Below are positions 1 to 5,445 of a stretch of DNA of 6,532 nucleotides, one piece after another; positions within the stretch are counted from its first letter, which is position 1, and every line of letters begins with the position of its first letter. Made by a program: the position numbers and the translations under genes. A model generated the notes under the pieces. The model made no database searches, was not told the origin of the DNA, and worked only from the letters and a program-made list of their open reading frames with translations. The DNA comes from Alphaproteobacteria bacterium (GTDB taxonomy: Bacteria; Pseudomonadota; Alphaproteobacteria; RUG11792). The stretch covers positions 1 through 6,532 of the forward strand of contig JAFSTL010000019.1 in assembly GCA_017450545.1 (NCBI GenBank). The letters are read 5' to 3'.

Positions 1-841
1 CCGTAACAAAAATTGTTGCATAATTTCCCATAGAAATATCAGCTATTTTTGCAAACAGAGCCTCATCGGATGTTCCGCTAAGCAATGAGGAATACTTAGC
101 GCCAATATATGCTAAACCGGTATACACCAATGCGAGTAGTACTCCACCAACTGCACAAGCCATGCCTGTAAATTTTACTAACGACTTCTTGTTACTGCGC
201 TCCTCTTCTGGAAGAGAATTTTTTATATACAGATAAATAGGAGCAGTCATGAAAAAGGCTGCAATCAAATCCATAGTTTGATATCCCATTTCAAAGCCAT
301 CTATAAATGCCTTTGATGCGGAAAAATCAGTTGCAGGAATTTCTGAATTTGCAATAAGCATTGCGACTATAATCACAACAGCTACCCCTCCGAATTTAAG
401 TGGCGTAAATATAGTTCCCATAAGTTGAACTAACTTCCCAGGATTCCAAGCCAAAATTACAGCAATAGAACAAAAAACAATGTTAAAAAGCAAAACTGGA
501 CAATCTGGCATTGCGACGCTAATACCTCCAAAGGCAACGTTTACACAACGCGCCGAGACTCCGAAAGGTCCCACCATTATCATAACAAGCAACATAAACA
601 TTGCCGTTATATGTTTTCCAAGCGGTTTCATGTATTTCTCAGTTTCCGCTTCAAAGAGCATACTACCAAAATAACCGAGCATAGGAATAACAACTGCCGC
701 AAGGAGCCATCCAAGGTTTGCCATGCCCCATACAGATGCAGAATTTTTTCCTAAAATAGGAGGGAATGCAATATTGCCAGAACCAAAAAGCATCGCAAAT
801 ATTGCAAATCCAGCTACAACAACTCGGTTAAATATACTCAT
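1..841 (-). CDS. brnQ: Branched-chain amino acid:cation symporter, BrnQ/LIVCS family (N-terminal 280 residues, cut by window edge)
   Basis: Inner-membrane secondary transporter predicted to import leucine, isoleucine or valine with Na+ or H+. The frame is open from the ATG at 841 to the window edge, so the C-terminal third is missing (family members are usually about 430 residues). Seen in the translation: an N-terminal hydrophobic helix carrying GSGNIAFPP (residues 20-28), then an Ala/Gly-rich helix; GPFGVSAR (91-98), matching the family GPF...R element; WNPGKL followed by GTIFTPLKF (132-150); and GYQTMDLIAAFF (186-197), the typical BrnQ GYxTMD motif. Several other strongly hydrophobic segments are present. 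The chosen ATG begins MSIFNRVVVAGFAIFAMLFG, where the family normally starts; its Shine-Dalgarno sequence is poor. It lies downstream of the large exported-protein gene but has its own extended -10 promoter. The family call is firm. Substrate and coupling ion are inferred from the family. Confidence 0.9.
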   Translation of the reverse strand, partial: MSIFNRVVVAGFAIFAMLFGSGNIAFPPILGKNSASVWGMANLGWLLAAVVIPMLGYFGSMLFEAETEKYMKPLGKHITAMFMLLVMIMVGPFGVSARCVNVAFGGISVAMPDCPVLLFNIVFCSIAVILAWNPGKLVQLMGTIFTPLKFGGVAVVIIVAMLIANSEIPATDFSASKAFIDGFEMGYQTMDLIAAFFMTAPIYLYIKNSLPEEERSNKKSLVKFTGMACAVGGVLLALVYTGLAYIGAKYSSLLSGTSDEALFAKIADISMGNYATIFVT

Positions 842-870
842 AAGAGTCACTCTAAAAAGACAGATATACG

Positions 871-884
871 ATTATATTATAGCA
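871..884 (-). promoter_or_regulatory. Extended -10 promoter for the brnQ-like gene
   Basis: Read on the minus strand, 884-876 is TGCTATAAT: a perfect TATAAT (881-876) preceded by the TGn extension. A second, overlapping TATAAT lies at 876-871. Neither has a good -35 hexamer at 16-18 bp, which extended -10 promoters can tolerate. Transcription would begin near 865-869, giving a leader of about 25-28 nt before the ATG at 841. The promoter assignment is inferred from sequence only. Confidence 0.5.
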
Positions 885-889
885 GAGAC

Positions 890-934
890 CGCATAAGATG
901 GAGCACCTCTCGTTGAATGAGATGCTCCTATGCG
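890..934 (-). terminator. Long bulged hairpin between the large exported-protein gene and brnQ; imperfect terminator candidate
   Basis: Plus-strand arms are CGCATA (890-895) with TATGCG (929-934), GGAGCA (900-905) with TGCTCC (923-928), and TCTC (908-911) with GAGA (919-922). That is 16 base pairs in three blocks, with bulges AGAT and CC and a 7-nt loop. On the minus strand it begins 10 bp after the stop codon of the 779-residue protein gene, where a terminator would sit, but no T-run follows on that strand. On the plus strand only TTTT (935-938) follows, and no plus-strand gene reads into it. It may be an imperfect terminator, a 3'-end stabiliser, or an operator, since it overlaps the place where a brnQ -35 element would lie. 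Confidence 0.4.
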
Positions 935-944
935 TTTTATCTCA

Positions 945-3284
945 CTACTCTGGAAAGCAATTCATTATACAGCTATAAATAAGCGTTGCAGTGTAGTCGC
1001 TTATATTGTCGATATTTATTTCGGGATTGTTCGCTATTTTCATTGTTGCTTTCCTGCAATCTTCTATCCAATCGTTGAATTTGCTCGGATTATATCCATT
1101 ATTATCATATGCATCTTTATACGTTGCCATCTGTACTGCATCGTATATCCATAGTGAAGAATCGTCTGTCACGATTCGTGTCATTTGACCTACAAAGGCT
1201 TCCCCCTTTTCGCGGGCTTCACTTTCACCTAGTAAACTCCAATTTACGACTAGATTAAAAATCTTGTTTAGCTTCAGGTTCCATAACTTTTGGTACTGTT
1301 GGAATTTGTTGATTTGTGTTATGTATTGTGTTAGTTGATTGTTATAATTATTCTGTTCTGCGTTTAGCGTTTTTCTTATTAGCTCAATATCTTTTTCGCG
1401 CTCTTCTTCTATCTTTTGTTGTGATTTAGATTTTTTGCCCTCCTTTTTCTCTCTTTGTTCTGTCTGGTCGGCTTTTAAGACTCTTTCCTCTTCTTCTTTA
1501 TTCAGCACTAGTTTTAGTTGCTGTTTTAGCGTTATCATGTCCACACTTCCACTTTGCTTTAGTCGTTGATATGTTTTTTGTACAGGTACATCATATTTGG
1601 TGTTTATCAGAGCGGATGCACATTGTTTTACAATAGCCATGTAGTATTTTTCAACTTCTCTTTCCACATCTGGTAGCATCCCCAGTGTACTTTCTACCCA
1701 CGCTATACCGATTTGTGGATACACTGACCCTCCTTTCAGATATTGCTTTACATTTGGTATCATATTGGAGTATTTCTGTATTTGTTCTTGCTTTATTTTA
1801 TCTATTTGCCCTTCTGTGAATTTTATTATTGTGTTTTTTTCGATGTCGGTTAAATAGTCTGAATATTCTTCATCTAGCTTATGCTTAGCTGCTCCTATAA
1901 CGTTTTTTTCTACTCCATCCCATCGTTTGTTGTCAATCCCATATATCTCTTTGATTTTTTGGTATAGTGCCTTTGTTTCTTGCAGTTTATTCATCAAATC
2001 TTTGTCCTGTTCGTATACAGTGTCATGTAGTTCACGGTCTAGTGTGGCTATTAGTGTATAATTCCCTTCTTTGCATAATAATTGTTGTACTTCTTCCATC
2101 TCTTTTTTATAGCCTGTGTATGCCCCTGCATTCTTGAATTCTTGTTCTGTGATTGATGGTATTAAAAAGTCGTTTTGTAAGTCTTTCTTAAAATTTTTTA
2201 TTTCTCCTAATATAATGCTTATTTTGCCTTCTTCTTCTGTCATGTTTGCTTGTTTATATTTGTCTGGATTATTTAAGTCTTCTAATAATGCTTTAACGTA
2301 GCACCCCTCATACTCTGTTCTTTCCTTTATTTTGTCAGGCAGGTTGTCTTTTAGTGTTTGTCTTTGTTTGGATAGTTGTTCTATAGAAGAATTTTTTATT
2401 TTTATGCTCTTGTATCTTGCGTCAAGACCTTCTGGTTCCTTGTTGTATAAGATTTCCCTGTTGTCCTCTAGTATTTTTTTATACTTCTCTGCTATTAGTT
2501 TAGCAGCTTCGGGTGTTAGGTCGCTAGCTTTTTTGGCTTTTGTTTTTTTCTGTGGTTTTGGGCACATCGCTAGGAATTCATCTCTATTTTTTTCACTGTC
2601 GTATTTTTCTTGTACGTAGTTGCATTGGTCGAGGAATTCCTGTGTTACGCTTTGGCCATCCAATTTGCGGCGGTTGTTATTAGAGATATCATCGTTTACT
2701 ATTTTTTTCCCATAAACCTTCTGTATAATTGCTCCATATCCGTGTTTCAGATACTCCACCAGATCTTGCTTTGCCCACTCCAATTCTTTTGTGTACTTCT
2801 TACCTGTTTTTTGATTTAAGGTTTTGCAAGCTTTTTTTAACACTTCGTCTATTGATGAGCCATAGGCGAGTCTATTTGTTGCGACATATTCCTGCAACAG
2901 TAGCCAGTTCCAGTTACTTTGGTCAAAGTCTTCTAAAGATTTGTAATTTTCTTTGGTTTTTACATTCTCATAATAGTCTTTATAACTACGATCTGGTTTG
3001 TATAATTGTTCTTTAAAAGCCTCTTCTATATATTTCATAGAATCTATGTATGATTGGTCTTTTCCCAATTCACCTAATGCGTCTAATGTTTTGCCCTTTA
3101 CCTCTTCAATTATTCCTGATTTTGTTATAATTTCATACGCAGTGTCCGCCGCACTTATCTGCTTGTAATATTTGTAAAGCTCCTTCGCCATTTGTTGTTG
3201 TTTCACAGCCTCCTGCGCTTGCACCTGCTGTACTAAGCATAACGAAACACCTAATGCACATATTGCACAAATCTTTCCTTTCAT
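945..3284 (-). CDS. Large exported Lys/Glu-rich helical protein of unknown family (779 aa)
   Basis: I do not recognise this protein. From the ATG at 3284 it opens with a classical signal peptide: MKGK, a hydrophobic core containing three cysteines (C6, C9, C16), and a likely cut after VQA (residue 23). No lipobox is evident, so the mature form should be periplasmic or secreted. The rest is hydrophilic, rich in Lys, Glu, Gln, Asn and Tyr, and mostly predicted helical. A basic cluster (KKTKAKK) lies near residue 245. A highly charged coiled-coil-like stretch runs from about 590 to 675 (EEEER, EEEREKD, then Gln/Asn-rich). The tail has three cysteines (C743, C772, C776), and about six more are scattered earlier. 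No transmembrane segment, catalytic motif or sorting signal is visible after the signal peptide. A GTG at 3335 in the same frame would add 17 residues, but that places a hydrophilic extension before the signal peptide, so I prefer 3284; GGGAAA lies 8 nt upstream as a weak Shine-Dalgarno site. The reading frame is intact. Its coding strand is visibly A-richer than recA or lpxI. Confidence 0.75.
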   Translation of the reverse strand: MKGKICAICALGVSLCLVQQVQAQEAVKQQQMAKELYKYYKQISAADTAYEIITKSGIIEEVKGKTLDALGELGKDQSYIDSMKYIEEAFKEQLYKPDRSYKDYYENVKTKENYKSLEDFDQSNWNWLLLQEYVATNRLAYGSSIDEVLKKACKTLNQKTGKKYTKELEWAKQDLVEYLKHGYGAIIQKVYGKKIVNDDISNNNRRKLDGQSVTQEFLDQCNYVQEKYDSEKNRDEFLAMCPKPQKKTKAKKASDLTPEAAKLIAEKYKKILEDNREILYNKEPEGLDARYKSIKIKNSSIEQLSKQRQTLKDNLPDKIKERTEYEGCYVKALLEDLNNPDKYKQANMTEEEGKISIILGEIKNFKKDLQNDFLIPSITEQEFKNAGAYTGYKKEMEEVQQLLCKEGNYTLIATLDRELHDTVYEQDKDLMNKLQETKALYQKIKEIYGIDNKRWDGVEKNVIGAAKHKLDEEYSDYLTDIEKNTIIKFTEGQIDKIKQEQIQKYSNMIPNVKQYLKGGSVYPQIGIAWVESTLGMLPDVEREVEKYYMAIVKQCASALINTKYDVPVQKTYQRLKQSGSVDMITLKQQLKLVLNKEEEERVLKADQTEQREKKEGKKSKSQQKIEEEREKDIELIRKTLNAEQNNYNNQLTQYITQINKFQQYQKLWNLKLNKIFNLVVNWSLLGESEAREKGEAFVGQMTRIVTDDSSLWIYDAVQMATYKDAYDNNGYNPSKFNDWIEDCRKATMKIANNPEINIDNISDYTATLIYSCIMNCFPE

Positions 3285-3325
3285 TTTCACGATTTCCCAA
3301 TCGACTAAATCATCTCCATAGATAT

Positions 3326-3355
3326 ATGATAGCACAACTCAAAATGGAAATGCAA
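3326..3355 (-). promoter_or_regulatory. Promoter for the 779-aa exported protein gene
   Basis: On the minus strand TTGCAT (3355-3350) is followed after 18 bp by TATCAT (3331-3326), five of six matches to TATAAT, preceded by TGC as an extended -10. Transcription would begin near 3319, a leader of about 35 nt before the ATG at 3284. It lies entirely in the 91-bp gap after the lpxI stop codon, so the gene can be expressed independently of recA-lpxI. I see no hairpin terminator in the gap, so read-through from lpxI is also possible. Confidence 0.45.
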
Positions 3356-3375
3356 TCGCTAACGTGATCTATCCG

Positions 3376-4185
3376 CTATACACCTATAATAAATATTTCG
3401 TTCTCATCAGCTAAAGCGATTGTCTTTTCGTTATCGATTATTTGAGTTGTTTCCGCTCCAATTGCTATCCCTGAGAGTTTCGCGCCCCGGGCTTCGCTTA
3501 TGGTTTGTGAGCCTATTGTCGGCAAATCTATTGCTTCATCCTGTCCGACCTTTATGAGCTTTACTAGCACCCCGCCAGGTTTATCTGTCAGCTTTAATCC
3601 TTGTGTTCGTTTCAACATTTCCGCAGTTCCTTCTGCTGCTTCGATTGCTATCACAACACCTTCTTGCACAACAACTGACTGTCCAACATCCGCTTTTGCC
3701 ATCGTGTTTAGAACAAACATTCCTCGCGCTATGTCCTTTAAATCCATCTCAGAGGGGGCGCATTTTGTCAAAACGCCAGATGGAGTCAACAGCGTATCCA
3801 GTATGTCTTGTGGGCGGATTATACGTAATCCTTCTTGCTTCAGAAGATTGCGTATACCTTTTATCAGCGCATCGTCGCCCAGAAAAGCTCGAATGCCTAG
3901 TCGCCTTAGCCACCGTTTTCCGACATCGTCTAGCTTTAATGAGAACATACTCGGTCGCTTCACAGCACCACAGAAAACAACATCTGTAACACCGCGAGCA
4001 TTTACGTATGCGAGCATTCGCCCTATTTCTCCGAGCGCAAATTGCGGATACTCCTCTGAACCTGCGCCGGCAATAGACAACACTACGAAATCTGTCTTTA
4101 TTTCACATAATTTCGCAATTATCCTTTTGGGCAAATCTCCAGCCCCGGCAATTACCGCTATTATTTTGCGAGAATTACTCTTCAA
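3376..4185 (-). CDS. lpxI: UDP-2,3-diacylglucosamine pyrophosphatase LpxI (DUF1009 family)
   Basis: LpxI hydrolyses UDP-2,3-diacylglucosamine to lipid X and UMP, the fourth step of lipid A synthesis, at the cytoplasmic face of the inner membrane; it replaces LpxH in many Alphaproteobacteria. Seen here: N-terminal GAGDLP (14-19), FCGAVKRP (71-78), GDDAL (103-107), the GQSVVV segment (168-173), GVVIAIEAAEGT (176-187) and the C-terminal signature GQDEAIDLPTIG (214-225). D220 in DLPTIG probably corresponds to the catalytically important aspartate of Caulobacter LpxI. At 269 residues the length is normal and both family halves are present. One oddity is GTAEML at 186-191, where I recall the family usually having GTDAML. 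The start is TTG at 4185, overlapping recA by 11 bp; AAGGAAG lies about 7 nt upstream inside recA, and the N-terminus leads straight into the GAGxLP motif. The gene is normally near lpxA or lpxB, so its place behind recA is unusual. Confidence 0.93.
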   Translation of the reverse strand: MKSNSRKIIAVIAGAGDLPKRIIAKLCEIKTDFVVLSIAGAGSEEYPQFALGEIGRMLAYVNARGVTDVVFCGAVKRPSMFSLKLDDVGKRWLRRLGIRAFLGDDALIKGIRNLLKQEGLRIIRPQDILDTLLTPSGVLTKCAPSEMDLKDIARGMFVLNTMAKADVGQSVVVQEGVVIAIEAAEGTAEMLKRTQGLKLTDKPGGVLVKLIKVGQDEAIDLPTIGSQTISEARGAKLSGIAIGAETTQIIDNEKTIALADENEIFIIGV

Positions 4186-5245
4186 CGACTGCTTCCTTTT
4201 CTTCTGTTTCGTTTACCTCTTCGTCGCTGAGCAACTTCTCTCCAGTTAGCGTATCAGCAACAAATCCCGCATTCGCCCTTATCGCAGTCTCAATTTCATC
4301 CGCTATTTGTGGATTTTCTTTCAGAAACTTTCGCGCTGATTCTTTTCCTTGCCCTAATTTCGTGTCTTTATATGAATACCACGAGCCGTTCTTCTCGACT
4401 ATCCCAGCGACCACTCCCAAATCTATCAATTCCCCAGTTTTGGAAATACCTTCTCCGTACATTATATCGAAATCAACAACTTTAAATGGAGGAGCTAGTT
4501 TATTTTTCACAACCTTCACTCTAGTTTGATTTCCCAGCATTTCATCTTTGTCTTTTATAGAACCAGTGCGCCTTATATCCAACCTGACTGAGGCATAAAA
4601 TTTCAAAGCATTTCCACCAGTCGTCGTTTCTGGATTTCCAAACATTATGCCAATTTTCTGGCGTATTTGGTTGATGAATATAACCATACAGTTCGTCTTG
4701 GATATTGAACCCGTTAGTTTTCTCAAGGCTTGGCTCATCAAACGAGCTTGCAATCCCATGTGAGAATCGCCCATATCTCCTTCCAGTTCCGCTTTCGGAA
4801 CTAAAGCGGCGACGCTGTCCACAACCAAAACATCAACAGCCCCGCTACGAACCAACGTATCCGCAATTTCCAAAGCCTGTTCTCCAGTATCCGGTTGCGA
4901 AATTATCAAATTGTCAATATCTATATGCAATTTTCTGGCATAAACTGGGTCAAGCGCATGTTCAGCATCAATAAAGGCGCAAGTGCCACCATTCTTTTGA
5001 GCATTTGCAATCACATGAAGCGTCAACGTCGTTTTTCCAGAAGATTCTGGCCCATACACCTCTATAATTCTCCCCTTCGGAAATCCACCAATACCAAGCG
5101 CCAAGTCTAAGCCAATCGAACCGGTCGAAATAGACTCAACCTCGATAACTTCACGCTGACCGAGCCTCATAACCGAGCCTTTTCCAAAAACCCGCTCTAT
5201 CTGTTGCAACGCTATATCCAGCGCCTTGCTCTTATCAATGCTCAT
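4175..5245 (-). CDS. recA: Recombinase RecA
   Basis: RecA is the cytoplasmic ATP-dependent strand-exchange protein of homologous recombination; it also triggers self-cleavage of LexA-type repressors. The match is full length. Walker A is GPESSGKTT (65-73, K71), the catalytic glutamate is E95 in DAEHALDP, Walker B is LVVDSVAAL (140-148, D143), and the NQIRQKIG allosteric segment (192-199) includes Q193. Loop L2 follows with MFGNPETTTGGNALKFYASVR. All sit one residue before the Escherichia coli numbering, which supports the ATG at 5245 (GGAAG 5 nt upstream) and a length of 356 residues. An ATG at 5257, with AAGG upstream, would add four residues; extension to 5329 gives a tail not typical of RecA. 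The C-terminus is acidic and rich in glutamate, as usual, and overlaps the lpxI start. I find no alphaproteobacterial SOS box (GTTC-N7-GTTC) upstream and no convincing promoter. Confidence 0.97.
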   Translation of the reverse strand: MSIDKSKALDIALQQIERVFGKGSVMRLGQREVIEVESISTGSIGLDLALGIGGFPKGRIIEVYGPESSGKTTLTLHVIANAQKNGGTCAFIDAEHALDPVYARKLHIDIDNLIISQPDTGEQALEIADTLVRSGAVDVLVVDSVAALVPKAELEGDMGDSHMGLQARLMSQALRKLTGSISKTNCMVIFINQIRQKIGIMFGNPETTTGGNALKFYASVRLDIRRTGSIKDKDEMLGNQTRVKVVKNKLAPPFKVVDFDIMYGEGISKTGELIDLGVVAGIVEKNGSWYSYKDTKLGQGKESARKFLKENPQIADEIETAIRANAGFVADTLTGEKLLSDEEVNETEEKEAVVEE

Positions 5246-5366
5246 CAAATCTTCCATCGCCACTAGCCTTACTCTCATTTTAGCGTACAGAGCTCTTATT
5301 TTCAATGACCAGGGGAAGCTCGCAGTCACCCTGCCCTGCAGTCATATTAGAGTGCCATGTTTTATA

Positions 5367-5382
5367 GAAATTTTGAAATTTT
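5367..5382 (+). repeat. Tandem direct repeat GAAATTTT x2
   Basis: Two exact copies of GAAATTTT lie head to tail at 5367-5374 and 5375-5382, ending 2 bp before the -35 hexamer of the plus-strand promoter. Their position and A/T richness resemble an UP element, which RNA polymerase alpha subunits bind. They could equally be a regulator site, or chance in AT-rich DNA. Confidence 0.4.
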
Positions 5383-5384
5383 AT

Positions 5385-5413
5385 TTGCATATTGGGCAAT
5401 ATTATATTACAAT
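5385..5413 (+). promoter_or_regulatory. Sigma70-like promoter for the BspA-type repeat protein gene
   Basis: TTGCAT (5385-5390) and TACAAT (5408-5413, five of six matches to TATAAT) are separated by an ideal 17 bp. The predicted start is near 5420, leaving a leader of about 26 nt with a T-run (about 5429-5435) before the ATG at 5446. The -35 hexamer is the same TTGCAT seen ahead of the 779-residue exported protein. Not tested experimentally. Confidence 0.55.
5389..5402. promoter_or_regulatory. Palindrome in the promoter spacer, possible operator
   Basis: ATATTG (5389-5394), a GG centre, and CAATAT (5397-5402) form a perfect 6-bp inverted repeat lying between the -35 and -10 hexamers. A repressor bound here would block RNA polymerase on the plus strand. 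The arms are AT-rich and short, so chance is a real alternative; no second copy was noticed elsewhere in the window. Confidence 0.3.
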
Positions 5414-5445
5414 AGGGGCATAAAGTTGTTTTTTTAGAACTTATC

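Noticed and set aside
890..938. Plus-strand intrinsic terminator
   Set aside because: The stem is followed by only four T residues, and no plus-strand gene lies upstream for it to terminate.
3285..3335. GTG start adding 17 residues to the large exported protein
   Set aside because: It would put an acidic stretch ahead of a clear signal peptide and overlap the predicted transcription start; the ATG at 3284 is more sensible.
3500..4249. 249-residue plus-strand open frame opposite lpxI
   Set aside because: It lies antisense to a well-supported lpxI; the Ser/Pro-rich translation has no family features and no promoter or ribosome site. It is a shadow frame.
5246..5329. 28-residue N-terminal extension of RecA
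   Set aside because: The extra residues are not RecA-like, and motif positions from the 5245 start align with E. coli RecA within one residue.
5361..5366. TATAAA on the minus strand as the recA -10 box
   Set aside because: No acceptable -35 hexamer lies 16-18 bp upstream and there is no TGn extension; AT-rich DNA produces such hexamers easily.
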